Positions 33,355 through 42,334 of a DNA stretch of 64,000 nucleotides are shown here, one piece after another. Both the position numbers and the translations under genes were made by a program. The stretch is from positions 620,001-684,000 of the forward strand of contig CAWDUP010000002.1 of the NCBI GenBank assembly GCA_963805505.1, written 5' to 3'. The notes beneath the pieces are model-generated. The model was not told the DNA's origin, did no database searches, and worked only from the letters and a program-made list of their open reading frames with translations. The DNA is from JANPBY01 sp963805505 (lineage in GTDB: Bacteria; Actinomycetota; Actinomycetes; DATJPE01). Positions within the stretch are counted from its first letter, which is position 1; every line of letters starts with the position of its first letter.

Positions 33355-35387
33355 CCAGCCGAGGGTACCCGGCTCCCCGACGAGCGCCCGCGACGCTTGG
33401 GTCGTTGCATCGGTTCGGCCGCGATCCGCTCCAGCACACCGTCCAGGTCCTCGACGGCCACCGGCCGGGACCACAGGTAACCCTGAGCGAGATCGCAGCC
33501 CAGCTCGCGCAGCACCGTCGTCACCGCTGCATCCTCGACGCCCTCAGCCACCGCGATCAGGCCGAAGTCATGGGCCAGCTCGACGATGGCGCGCACGAGT
33601 GCTGCCCCGCCGGGGTCGCTGATCAGGTTGGTGACGAACGAGCGATCGATCTTGAGCGTACGCAACGGCATGGACCGCAGCTGGCTCATGGACGTGCTTC
33701 CGATCCCGAAGTCATCCACCGCAACACCGATCCCCAGGTCGGTGAGCTTGGTCAGCATGGCCCCGGCGCGTACCGGGTCTTGGATGATCGCCGACTCGGT
33801 GATCTCGAACTCCAACAGATCTGGGTCGAGCTCGTGCATGGTGAGCAGGGCGGCCACCACCTGGTCGAGATCCGGCTCGAGCAGGTTGCGCGCCGAGAGG
33901 TTGACGGCGACCGGGAGCCGGCGGCCGTTGCGCGACCACTCCGCCACCTGCGCGAAGACCATCCCGAGCACCCGAGCCGTCAGGTCCTTGATGAGGCCGG
34001 TCTGTTCGGCGAGCGGGATGAAGTTGTCCGGCGGGACGAATCCTCGCGTCGGGTGGTTCCAGCGCAGCAGCGCCTCCAACCCGGTGACCGCGCCGGTGCG
34101 GAGGTCGATCTTGGGCTGGTAGTACATGGACAGCTCATGGTCGCGGTCGAGCGCGCGGCGGAGGTCTCCCAGCAGCACCAGACGCGAGGGGCTGTTCTCG
34201 TCTCCGGTCGGTGAGTACGTGGCCACACCTGCCTTCGCCGCCTTGGCGGTGTACATCGCCACGTCGGCTCGCTGGAGCAGCGCGGTGATGTCGTCCGCGT
34301 GATCAGGGAGCACAGCAAGCCCGACCGAGGTCTCGACGTGCAGGAGCAGCCCGTCGAGGTCGAAGGGCGTCGAGAAGACCGAGAAGACCCGCTGGGCCAA
34401 CACTTCCGCGTCGGCAACCGAACCCATGGCCGGCAGGAGTACGGCGAACTCGTCGCCACCCAACCTGGCTACGGTGTCGGTCTCGCGGACGATCTCGCGC
34501 AGCCGGTTCGCCACCTCGATCAGCAACTGGTCGCCTCGCGGGTGGCCCAAGGTGTCGTTCACCTCCTTGAACCGGTCGACGTCCAACAACACCAGGCCGA
34601 CGGCATCTCCGGCCCGAGCACTGGCGGCCGCGGCGCGCTCGAGCCGTTCGTTGAGCAGTCGCCGGTTGGGGAGCCCGGTCAGTGGGTCGAGCAGCGCGAG
34701 TCGAGCAGTCTCGGCGGCTTGGTAGCGCAGGGTCTTCGACGTTCGCCAGACGGTTCGGAACAGCAGGAGCCACAACAGTCCGAGGCCACCGATGACGACC
34801 AGAGCAACGACCTGGATGGATTGGAGGACCGCGGCCTCGGTGGCGCTGTAGTCGAGGGCCACCTCGGCGACCCCTACTGCCATCTCGCCGCCGAACCTCG
34901 CCGGTACGTAGACATCCAGCACCGACTGGACGTCACCGCCGACGCGGGTCACGTCGCGAGTGACGGCGGGAACCGTCTCACCGTTCACCGCGCGGTCAAG
35001 ACGTAGTCCGTCGGGGAAGCCCGCCGTGCTCACTGCCGGGTCAGCGGGCGTCGAGCAGGCAGTGTCGGAGTCGAAGATCAATTTGCTGTTGCCCGGCGCC
35101 CAGACGCGCATGCCGAGCAGCGCACCCGAGCCGGGATCCAGGGCCAGCCGATCACACAGGGGCTGGGCTTGCTTTCCCTCGAGCACCTGGTTGTCGATCA
35201 GGGCGTCGTGCAGCGGGGTGTCGGCGTCCAAGGCGAGCTGGACGTAGGTCTCCGCGGTGGCTGACGCCGCCGTCATCGCCTGCTTGCGCAGCAGGGTGGC
35301 GCTGGCGAACACCAGGGCAGCGCCGAGCGCCACCATGGACAGCAAACTGACCAGGGCGAACGTACGCGTCAGGCCGAAGCGCCGCAC
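33351..35387 (-). CDS. Membrane GGDEF-EAL c-di-GMP protein
   Basis: 678 aa. TM1 (about 9-30), an extracytoplasmic sensor region (about 35-185), TM2 (about 191-210), then GGDEF and EAL domains. The GGDEF motif is intact (310-314), with an inhibitory RxxD site (301-304) placed five residues before it. EAL (438-440) is followed by NLSARNL, DDFGIGSTS and EGVED, so the phosphodiesterase residues are kept. It can probably make and cut c-di-GMP; which activity dominates is unknown. Upstream of and overlapping serS. Confidence 0.93.
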   Translation of the reverse strand: MRRFGLTRTFALVSLLSMVALGAALVFASATLLRKQAMTAASATAETYVQLALDADTPLHDALIDNQVLEGKQAQPLCDRLALDPGSGALLGMRVWAPGNSKLIFDSDTACSTPADPAVSTAGFPDGLRLDRAVNGETVPAVTRDVTRVGGDVQSVLDVYVPARFGGEMAVGVAEVALDYSATEAAVLQSIQVVALVVIGGLGLLWLLLFRTVWRTSKTLRYQAAETARLALLDPLTGLPNRRLLNERLERAAAASARAGDAVGLVLLDVDRFKEVNDTLGHPRGDQLLIEVANRLREIVRETDTVARLGGDEFAVLLPAMGSVADAEVLAQRVFSVFSTPFDLDGLLLHVETSVGLAVLPDHADDITALLQRADVAMYTAKAAKAGVATYSPTGDENSPSRLVLLGDLRRALDRDHELSMYYQPKIDLRTGAVTGLEALLRWNHPTRGFVPPDNFIPLAEQTGLIKDLTARVLGMVFAQVAEWSRNGRRLPVAVNLSARNLLEPDLDQVVAALLTMHELDPDLLEFEITESAIIQDPVRAGAMLTKLTDLGIGVAVDDFGIGSTSMSQLRSMPLRTLKIDRSFVTNLISDPGGAALVRAIVELAHDFGLIAVAEGVEDAAVTTVLRELGCDLAQGYLWSRPVAVEDLDGVLERIAAEPMQRPKRRGRSSGSRVPSAG

Positions 35388-35479
35388 ACAGTCCTCCCCC
35401 CGGCGACAAGCAGACCCCTACCTCCTGAGGTTTCGGCGTGTCGGGCCGCGCGCTTGAGCGTGCTGGGACCGGTGGCGAC

Positions 35480-36406
35480 TCAGCTGCGCCCGTCGCGAAC
35501 CCGTGACAGCCACGCCTGCGCGTCGCGATAGTCCGAGTCCGACACACCACGCCGGAGCGTCGGTCGGCGACCGTCGACGCGTGGGTAGGAACCGAGGTAG
35601 CGGACGTCGGCGCACACCCGGCGCAGTCCCATCAAGGCCTCCCCGACCCTGGCGTCGTCGATATGACCCTCGATGTCCACGGAGAACAGGTAGTCCCCGA
35701 TCCGGCCGCCAGTCGGGCGCGACTCGATCCGGGTCAGGTTGACCCCACGCACCGCGAACTCGGTCAGGATCTCCAGCAAGGCGCCTGGGTGGTCCTGCCC
35801 GATGAACAGCGCCAGCGAGGTCTTGTCCGTGCCCGTCGCCGGGTCCGGCGGCCCCGCCCTGGCGACCAGGACGAAGCGGGTCTCCGCCTCGTCGTTGTCA
35901 GCGACGTCCGTAGCGAGCACCGTCAGTCCGTACACGTCGGCAGCGATCGGCGCCGACACCGCCGCATCCCAGGTAGCACTCCCGTCGGCCAGGCCCGCCG
36001 CCGCCGCGGCCGTGGAGGAGGCGGGGACGACAACAGCCTGCGGGAGATGCTCCGCCATCCACGACCGCGTCTGCGCCTCGGCATGCGGGTGCGTGGCGAC
36101 TGTGCGCACGTCCTCAGTGCTGGATCCCGGTCGCGCGAGCAGCACGAAGCTGACCGGGAGGTGCACCTCGCGCACGACAACCAGCGAGGTGCCGAAGGCC
36201 AGCTCGTCCAGGGTCTGCGACACCGAGCCCTCAACCGAGTTCTCCAAGGGGACCAGGGCGGCCTCGACCTCCCCGGCCCGCACCGCTCGCAACGCGGTCG
36301 GCACCGTGGGGTAGGGAACGAGCTCCGCATCCGGCTCCGGGGCACACCCAAGCAGCGCGGCCTCGCTGAAGGTCCCGGCCGGCCCGAGATAGCCGTAGGC
36401 GGTCAC
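35480..36406 (-). CDS. pheA: Prephenate dehydratase
   Basis: 308 aa from GTG 36406; GTG at 36427 would overlap the upstream gene. YLGPAGTFSEAAL marks the catalytic domain; the active-site TRF motif is in EAETRFVLV. The C-terminal ACT domain has HPGALLEIL (GALV-type) and IESRPT (ESRP), both needed for phenylalanine feedback. Makes phenylpyruvate from prephenate in Phe biosynthesis. Lies 4 nt after the DUF4446 gene and is probably cotranscribed. Confidence 0.95.
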   Translation of the reverse strand: MTAYGYLGPAGTFSEAALLGCAPEPDAELVPYPTVPTALRAVRAGEVEAALVPLENSVEGSVSQTLDELAFGTSLVVVREVHLPVSFVLLARPGSSTEDVRTVATHPHAEAQTRSWMAEHLPQAVVVPASSTAAAAAGLADGSATWDAAVSAPIAADVYGLTVLATDVADNDEAETRFVLVARAGPPDPATGTDKTSLALFIGQDHPGALLEILTEFAVRGVNLTRIESRPTGGRIGDYLFSVDIEGHIDDARVGEALMGLRRVCADVRYLGSYPRVDGRRPTLRRGVSDSDYRDAQAWLSRVRDGRS

Positions 36407-36410
36407 GAGG

Positions 36411-36911
36411 TCATGCTCGCTGCCCACGCGAACGAAGCGCGAAGCCCACGGCCTGCTCCTCCTCTGGGGACAAGGAGGCCTCGCTCGATCCGGCTTTGAC
36501 CCCCTTGGAGTAGGTACGCGTCTCGGTCCGACCGTTGATCGAGGTCAGGACGAGACCGTCCCCGGCGTCATCAAGCAGGGCCACCGAGAAGGACAGCCGA
36601 CCGCCCATGTCGTTGAAAGCGTCATAGCGGACGACGGCAACGTGCCTGAGGGCCGCCGCAAGGTCACCTTGGACGGTGTCGAGGCGGCGCTGGACCGCCT
36701 CCACCTCTCCCCGCAAGCCGTTCACCGCACGCACCTGAGTCCCCACCGCTTCCATGAACGACTCAGCGCCGCCATCGCCCTGCAGGAGGGTGTACCCGCG
36801 GCGCAGGCCACGGATCCTGGCTAGCGCGACCACCGCTAGCACCAGGGCGACCAGCGCGACTCCCCCGCCGACAACGGCCACCCAGGACAAGACGGCGGGG
36901 TCGAGCGGCAC
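36411..36911 (-). CDS. DUF4446 family membrane protein
   Basis: 166 aa from GTG 36911, AAGGA 6-7 nt upstream. One N-terminal membrane helix (about 8-30), a coiled-coil-like stretch (about 55-90), then a domain with RYDAFNDMGGRLSFSVALLD, a recognisable DUF4446 signature. Function unknown; found in Firmicutes and Actinobacteria beside division or amino-acid genes. Directly upstream of pheA, 4 nt away. Confidence 0.85.
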   Translation of the reverse strand: MPLDPAVLSWVAVVGGGVALVALVLAVVALARIRGLRRGYTLLQGDGGAESFMEAVGTQVRAVNGLRGEVEAVQRRLDTVQGDLAAALRHVAVVRYDAFNDMGGRLSFSVALLDDAGDGLVLTSINGRTETRTYSKGVKAGSSEASLSPEEEQAVGFALRSRGQRA

Positions 36912-37054
36912 GAAGAATCCTTCTACGGAGGGCCAGGCGCGAAGAGCCGCACTGGCGAACGGCATGCAGCGGTGCACGGGCTGGGTCAGCGTAACCGCCG
37001 GTAGGGGCAGCCCGGCGGGCTGGACCCCGCGCACGGCCCGGTTAGGGTCGCGTC

Positions 37055-37906
37055 ATGGAGTCCGACCACCCCGAGCACCTGGTGCCGCTGCACCCCTGGG
37101 AGGGCCGAGCAGGCACGCCCACCGACACCGAGGACAGCTCTTGGCAAGGCGACGACGTGGACCCGGTTGGCCCCGGGCCGCTCGCCGACGAAGCCGCCAT
37201 GAGTCGGGCCAGCGCTCTGAGCGCCTCCCCTCATCGGCAGCCCACGCCCGCGTCCGGTGCCGAGCTGGCGCAAGCGCTGTACGGAGCCGGCCAGAGCACT
37301 GAACAGGTCATCGCTGCGTTGCGTGACCTCCGGACCACTCGACCAGACCTCCCGGCGATGGCCACCCGGCTCTCCTCCGATGTGCTCGAGGCCGTGCGGC
37401 TGGAGTTTCCGTCAGCTCTTGTCCACCCCGATGCCCGTGCCTGCGTGCTCGGCGAACTCGCGCCCCCCCGCGGGCAGGTGTGTGTGGTCGCCGCTGGCCG
37501 GGCCGACGCCGGCGTGGCGCACGAGGCAGCCGTCTCGGCCAGAGTTTTTGGAGCCGAATCGGAGGTCATCACTGATGTCGGTCCTGCCGAACTGCAGGAG
37601 CTGACGGACGACGCGAAGAGGCTGACCGAAGCCGACTGCCTCATCGTCGTTTCCGGCATGGAAGGCAGCCTCCCGTCGAGCGTCAGCTGGCGCACCGGAC
37701 TGCCCGTGGTCGCCGTACCCACGTCCGTGGGCTACGGCTCGGCCTTCGGCGGCATGGCCGCGCTCTTGGCGATGCTCAACGCGTGCGCGCCGGGGGTCGT
37801 GGTGTGCAACATCGACAACGGGTTCGGGGCAGGCGTGTTCGCCGCCCGGGTCGCTCGTGCGGCCCATCCCGAGATCCCGATCGTCGTGCCGGTTTCTGCC
37901 GGCTGA
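37055..37906 (+). CDS. larB: LarB-like protein (nickel-pincer nucleotide biosynthesis)
   Basis: 283 aa from ATG 37055. The C-terminal ~200 residues form the PurE-like LarB fold: VCVVAAGRADAGVAHEA, DCLIVVSGMEGSLPS and the LarB hallmark GYGSAFGGMAALLAM then NIDNGFGAG. LarB carboxylates and hydrolyses nicotinic acid adenine dinucleotide for the cofactor of lactate racemase. A longer, low-complexity N-terminus (about 1-65) precedes the domain. No larA, larC or larE is in the window. 16 nt before the GDT1-like gene. Confidence 0.85.
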   Translation: MESDHPEHLVPLHPWEGRAGTPTDTEDSSWQGDDVDPVGPGPLADEAAMSRASALSASPHRQPTPASGAELAQALYGAGQSTEQVIAALRDLRTTRPDLPAMATRLSSDVLEAVRLEFPSALVHPDARACVLGELAPPRGQVCVVAAGRADAGVAHEAAVSARVFGAESEVITDVGPAELQELTDDAKRLTEADCLIVVSGMEGSLPSSVSWRTGLPVVAVPTSVGYGSAFGGMAALLAMLNACAPGVVVCNIDNGFGAGVFAARVARAAHPEIPIVVPVSAG

Positions 37907-37921
37907 CCAACAGAGCAATTC

Positions 37922-38545
37922 ATGAGCGTCTTCGACCTGGGGGTAGCCGCGAGCACGTTCCTCGTCATCCTTCCTGCCGAGCTGCCCGACAAGACCTTCG
38001 TCGCGAGCTTGGTTCTCGCCACCCGATTCCCTCGGCCGGCCGTGTGGGCAGGAGTGACCCTCGCCTTCGGCGTTCAGTGCCTGATCGCCGTGACAGCGGG
38101 GGGATTGCTGGCATTGCTGCCCGGCACCTGGGTGGCCGTGGCCGCCGGGGTGCTGTTCGGCCTCGGTGCCGTGGTGATGCTGCGCGGGGGCTTGAAGGCT
38201 CGGGCGGACTGGGCTGCTGACTGGGATGCGGAGAGCGCCGAGGCTCGGACGAATCTGCAGGGATCCACGAAGCGTTCCGGCTTCTTCGCCGCCTTCGGCC
38301 TCATCTTCGTCGCCGAATGGGGTGACCTGTCACAGCTGCTGACCGCCGGGCTTTCCGCGCGCACCGGTCAGCCGCTCGCGGTGTTCGTCGGAGCCTGGGT
38401 GGCGCTGGCGGTAGTCGCTGGCATAGCCGTGGCGGCTGGCGGGTGGCTCACCACGCGCATCCCGCTGCATCGAGTCCGGCTGGTCGCAGCGGCAAGTCTG
38501 GCGGTGCTGTCCCTGCTGGCCTTCGTCGACGCCGTTCGCGCCTGA
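37922..38545 (+). CDS. GDT1/UPF0016 family cation transporter
   Basis: 207 aa with six membrane helices in two repeats. The two conserved motifs are ELPDKT (20-25) and EWGDLS (132-137), variants of E-x-G-D-(K/R)-(S/T). UPF0016 proteins move Mn2+, Ca2+ or H+ across membranes; bacterial members often export manganese. The first motif carries Pro in place of Gly, as in many actinobacterial copies. Follows larB by 16 nt; a metal link between the two is an inference. A strong hairpin lies downstream. Confidence 0.88.
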   Translation: MSVFDLGVAASTFLVILPAELPDKTFVASLVLATRFPRPAVWAGVTLAFGVQCLIAVTAGGLLALLPGTWVAVAAGVLFGLGAVVMLRGGLKARADWAADWDAESAEARTNLQGSTKRSGFFAAFGLIFVAEWGDLSQLLTAGLSARTGQPLAVFVGAWVALAVVAGIAVAAGGWLTTRIPLHRVRLVAAASLAVLSLLAFVDAVRA

Positions 38546-38570
38546 GCCCTATTCGGTTACGCAGCATGAA

Positions 38571-38610
38571 GCCCGAGCGCCACCGACGGGGGATGCAGTG
38601 ACGCTCGGGC
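38571..38610. terminator. Hairpin terminator after the GDT1-like gene
   Basis: GCCCGAGCG (38571-38579) pairs perfectly with CGCTCGGGC (38602-38610) around a 22-nt loop, 25 nt after the GDT1 stop. No T run follows, as is common in actinobacteria. It may also serve the convergent DUF5926 gene. Confidence 0.7.
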
Positions 38611-38717
38611 CGTCGTCAGACTAGCGAGCCCGACAAGGCGCGCCAACCAAATCCGGAATTCTTGGGCACCGTGTGACGACCGTGTCACGAATCGATCATC
38701 AGGTTCACCCGGACGCG

Positions 38718-39683
38718 CTACCTGAGAGTGAGCTGCCGACTCAGGAGACCGTTGCGGGCGCGTCGCTCCGGTTCAGCCAGCGGCCCTTCGATGGCCAGTG
38801 CTTGATCGAGGCGCGCTCGCAGGCCTGCCGCCGGATCCTCCACTGCCTCGGCAGCAGAGTCGACGGCCAGATCCCATACCGGTACGAGCAGGCCGTGAGC
38901 CCGGAAGGCACCCACGTAGCGCGTACCCGCACCCAACGAGAGGCCGCCCACGGCATGCAGTCGGGCCATCGCGTCCAACAAGATGTCTTCGGGCTCCGGC
39001 CACGCCCACCGCAGGTGGCAGCGGTCACGGACCCTCGCCCAGTAGGCGCCTTCCACCGAGGAAAGCCGCGCCGTGGGGATCACCTGGGCATTGGCCCGGT
39101 CCATCGATGCGCGGGTGTCCTCATCCACGTCGTCCACGCCTTCGATCCAGAAGTCGAATCCCTCATGCAGGCTGACCTCGAAGGGTTGGTTCAGGTCAAG
39201 GAGGTCCTGGAGTCTCGGGCCGGCTCCTGCCAGCGGTCCAGCGGGGACCGGAGTTCCAGGTGGCGACTCGAGGGCGCGCAGCAACGCGCCCGCCAGATCG
39301 CGGCTGACGTCTCCACTACCTCCTGCAACCTGCAGACCCAAGAAGACCTCACCATCGAGGCGGGTCAGCGCCGGCCAGGCCAGCGGGAGAACGGTGGCTA
39401 CGGTGACGGAACGACCGGCATGCCCACCGCTGTCCGGCGCCAGTGCGACGGTGGCCGTGGCGGCGGGCACGATCTCCCGCATCATCACCCAGTCGACCTC
39501 GCCGGGTAGTCCCTCGAACGGCCGGGCCACGAATTCGTGCATCGCCTGGGCGGCTTCTCGACCGTGGCAAGCCTTGTAGCGCCGCCCAGAGCCGCACGGG
39601 CATGGTTCACGGCCCCCAACGACGGGGACGGCTCCGGAACCACCCGGTGCCGCAGGACGTGAAGTCTTGGATCGCTTGGCCAT
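38718..39683 (-). CDS. DUF5926 family protein with SEC-C zinc motif
   Basis: 321 aa. After a basic N-terminus comes the SEC-C motif CPCGSGRRYKACHG (about 28-41), which binds zinc and is the C-terminal piece of SecA-like proteins. The rest matches the DUF5926 family in actinobacteria: a PFEGLPGEVDWVMMREIVPAA segment and long alpha/beta domain. Function unknown. Start ATG 39683. It is convergent with the GDT1-like gene and probably uses its hairpin. Confidence 0.88.
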   Translation of the reverse strand: MAKRSKTSRPAAPGGSGAVPVVGGREPCPCGSGRRYKACHGREAAQAMHEFVARPFEGLPGEVDWVMMREIVPAATATVALAPDSGGHAGRSVTVATVLPLAWPALTRLDGEVFLGLQVAGGSGDVSRDLAGALLRALESPPGTPVPAGPLAGAGPRLQDLLDLNQPFEVSLHEGFDFWIEGVDDVDEDTRASMDRANAQVIPTARLSSVEGAYWARVRDRCHLRWAWPEPEDILLDAMARLHAVGGLSLGAGTRYVGAFRAHGLLVPVWDLAVDSAAEAVEDPAAGLRARLDQALAIEGPLAEPERRARNGLLSRQLTLR

Positions 39684-39719
39684 GGGCAGGCAGGCTACCC
39701 ACGGCTGGAGGGCCGCTGG

Positions 39720-40211
39720 TCAGGCCACCCGAAGGACGGCCCAGACGAGCTGGTGCTCACTGCCTGCGCCCTCGACCCCCCACGACGAGGTCAGCGTGGA
39801 GACGATGCCCAATCCTCGACCGCTCGGGGCGTCGGCCGGGGGCGTCTCCACTCGGGGGTACCAGGGTGCGCCGCCATCGGACACCGCAAGCTCCACCTCC
39901 GTCGGTTGGTCATCACCGGCCAGCCCTGGGCGCACGCGCCACGCGACCCGCAACGTGTCGTCACGCAGGGGTCGCGCGTGCCGGATGGCGTTGGCCATCA
40001 ACTCCGACACCACCAACTGGGCGTCTGCGATCAGCGCGTCCGAGACGCCTCGCAGGCGCAGGCCGCGAGACACCTGGTGGCGGGCGAGCGCCACCGAAGC
40101 GGCCTCGGCGGGAAGCACCACGGAGTCCGTGATGCCCAGCAGCGAGGGAGGGACCGGCACGCTCTGGGTCTCCTTCCGCTCGCCTGCAACGTCTCTGTTC
40201 GACCGAATCAC
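39720..40211 (-). CDS. Anti-sigma-factor-like ATP-binding protein (HATPase_c_2)
   Basis: 163 aa. RsbW/SpoIIAB-type GHKL fold: VVSELMANAIRHA is the N-box, with SDGGAPWYPR in the G1 position and GRGLGIVSTL the G2 motif. Such proteins bind ATP and phosphorylate or sequester an anti-sigma antagonist. The partner sigma factor and STAS protein are not in the window. Stand-alone. Confidence 0.9.
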   Translation of the reverse strand: MIRSNRDVAGERKETQSVPVPPSLLGITDSVVLPAEAASVALARHQVSRGLRLRGVSDALIADAQLVVSELMANAIRHARPLRDDTLRVAWRVRPGLAGDDQPTEVELAVSDGGAPWYPRVETPPADAPSGRGLGIVSTLTSSWGVEGAGSEHQLVWAVLRVA

Positions 40212-40343
40212 CCGGCTACTGAATTCCGGGCACCGAACTCTCGGGCCTCGAGCTCTCAGATCCTGAATCTCCCAGACATTAGGTGTGTGCCCGCTCTCTG
40301 CCTATCCGAACCTCCGTGGCGTGGGTGACTTCAAACCGGGCGA

Positions 40344-41216
40344 TCAAGCCGGAAACTGCAGGTCGGCGGTGCTCGCCAGGTTCGACGGCTGCGGCCGGCC
40401 CCGAACCGCCTGCAGCACGGCTCCTGGCTTGTTCGTGATGATCGCATCCACGCCCAGATCGAGGCAGAGCTGGACGTCGGCGGGCTCGTCCACGGTCCAT
40501 ACGTGAACTTGATGCCCGTGCCGCTGCGCCTTGCTCACATAGCCGGGATGCTGGCGCAGGACCTCGATGGACGGCCCGGCGATCCGCGATCGCTCCGGCA
40601 AGGTTCCATCGCGGAAGCGCACAGGGACACGGTCCATCAAAAACACTCGATCGAGGCTTGGTGCCATGGTCCGCATCCGGCGCAGGGACAACCAGGAGAA
40701 CGACATGACGCGGACCGGCGAGCGGGCGCCGCGCCTAGGGTGCGCCCAGCCGAACGCGTCCAGTGTCTCGACGAGGCGCCGCTCCACGAGTCCCGCATAG
40801 CGCGTGGGGTGCTTGGTCTCCACCGCGATCTGCACCGGCCGGTCGTAGGAAGCGACCAGGCCGAGCAGTCGCTCGAGAGTCAGGACGCCGCGGCGCTCCG
40901 GGTCCACCTGGGCCGGCTCCTCGTAGTCGTCCCAGCGCTGCCACGGCGATCCGTCCCGCCACGCTGCGAAGTCCAGCTCCTCGAGGGCAGCCAGTTCCAG
41001 GGTCGACACCACTCCCCGACCGTCGCTCGTGCGGTCGACCCGACGGTCGTGAACGCAGACCAAGTGGGCGTCGGCGGTCAGACGTACGTCACACTCGAGG
41101 GAATCCGCGCCCTCCTCCAAGGCTTGTCGGTAGGCCGCCAACGTGTGCTCTGGAACGTCGCTGGACGATCCTCGGTGGGCCACCACCTCGGTGGCCCGCA
41201 GGGTGGGAGCCGGCAC
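40344..41216 (-). CDS. Glycerophosphodiester phosphodiesterase
   Basis: 290 aa from GTG 41216. GDPD TIM-barrel motifs: HRGSSSDVPEHT (His and catalytic Glu region), LECDVRLTADAHLVCVHD (metal-binding Glu-Asp and second catalytic His), VETK, and the C-terminal WTVDEP. Hydrolyses glycerophosphodiesters to glycerol-3-phosphate and an alcohol. No signal peptide, so cytoplasmic. Lies upstream of the anti-sigma-like gene on the same strand. Confidence 0.92.
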   Translation of the reverse strand: MPAPTLRATEVVAHRGSSSDVPEHTLAAYRQALEEGADSLECDVRLTADAHLVCVHDRRVDRTSDGRGVVSTLELAALEELDFAAWRDGSPWQRWDDYEEPAQVDPERRGVLTLERLLGLVASYDRPVQIAVETKHPTRYAGLVERRLVETLDAFGWAHPRRGARSPVRVMSFSWLSLRRMRTMAPSLDRVFLMDRVPVRFRDGTLPERSRIAGPSIEVLRQHPGYVSKAQRHGHQVHVWTVDEPADVQLCLDLGVDAIITNKPGAVLQAVRGRPQPSNLASTADLQFPA

Positions 41217-41361
41217 GTAGTCATGGTGCCCGATCCTGGCCCTGGGTGGGGAGACCTGAGACCGACGAGGTGATGAACGCTCGGCTGCGTCACGTGAGAC
41301 CTCTGAGTTTCAAACCAGTCCAGAGCGAGCTTCTCCTACGGCGCCGGGAAGCTGGATCGGC

Positions 41362-42225
41362 TCACTTGAGCAACTTGGACATCCGTCGATCGGCCAACGG
41401 CTTTCCGCCGGTCTGGCAGGTCGCGCAGTACTGCAGCGAGGAGTCTGCGAAGGACACCTCGCGCACGAGGTCACCACAGACCGGGCACGGGAGTCCGGTC
41501 CGCGCATGCACCCGTAGCCCGGACTTCTTCTCACCCTTGAGATCTGCCGCAGCCAACCCACGAGAACGATCAACTGCGTCGCGCAGCGTCTCGACGATGG
41601 CGTCGAACAGGATCCGCCGCTGGGCGGGGTCCAGGGTCCCGGCCAGCTTGAACGGGCTTAGGCGCGCTACGTGCAAGACCTCGTCGCTGTAGGCGTTGCC
41701 GATGCCTGCGATCACCGACTGCTCACGCAGCATCCCCTTGAGCTGGGTCCGGGGGTGCGCGGAGATGATCGCGTCGAGCGACGCTTCATCGAATCCAGGA
41801 GCGAGTGGATCGGGGCCGAGCCGGGCGACCCCGGGGATGTCGGCCGGATCCCGGACGACGTAGACCGCGAGCCCTTTGCGGGTGCCCTGTTCGGTGAGGT
41901 CGAAGCCTGAGCCGTCGTCGAGATGGACCCGTAGCGCCAACGGCGACTTGCCCGGCCTCGCCGGCGCCGACGGCTGCTCGTCCTTCCACCGCAACCAGCC
42001 AGCCCGCGCAAGGTGAATGACGAGGTGCAGGCCGTCGACGTCGAGGTCCAGGAACTTCCCGCGTCGCGAGACCGCCACGACCGTGAGCCCGCTGAGGGCC
42101 GTCACCGGAGGGTCATAGGTCTTGAGGACCGAGATTGCCGCGATGTCCACACGTGCGACGACTCGACCCACGGCACGCTCGCGGAGAAACTCCACGAGCG
42201 CCTCCACCTCGGGCAGCTCGGGCAC
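41362..42225 (-). CDS. Fpg/Nei family DNA glycosylase
   Basis: 287 aa. Starts with the PELPEVE N-terminal catalytic Pro and Glu; contains the helix-two-turn-helix segment ending GIGNAYSDEVLH, and a C-terminal zinc finger with CPVCG and CATCQTGG. Removes oxidised bases and cuts abasic DNA. The Actinobacterial Fpg-Nei group has diverse specificities, so no single name is given. ATG start at 42225. Confidence 0.93.
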   Translation of the reverse strand: MPELPEVEALVEFLRERAVGRVVARVDIAAISVLKTYDPPVTALSGLTVVAVSRRGKFLDLDVDGLHLVIHLARAGWLRWKDEQPSAPARPGKSPLALRVHLDDGSGFDLTEQGTRKGLAVYVVRDPADIPGVARLGPDPLAPGFDEASLDAIISAHPRTQLKGMLREQSVIAGIGNAYSDEVLHVARLSPFKLAGTLDPAQRRILFDAIVETLRDAVDRSRGLAAADLKGEKKSGLRVHARTGLPCPVCGDLVREVSFADSSLQYCATCQTGGKPLADRRMSKLLK

Positions 42226-42334
42226 CCGACAAGGGTAGGCCGAGGTTCCTGACGGCGATGGCAGAAGGACCGATCGAGGGGTTCACCCGTTTGGCCCACT
42301 GGTGGCCTCCCGTGCGGACGCCGACATCCAGAGC

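Noticed and set aside
36411..37034. Longer start for the DUF4446 protein
   Set aside because: The extra 41 residues lack a ribosome site, while GTG 36911 has AAGGA and starts just before the membrane helix.
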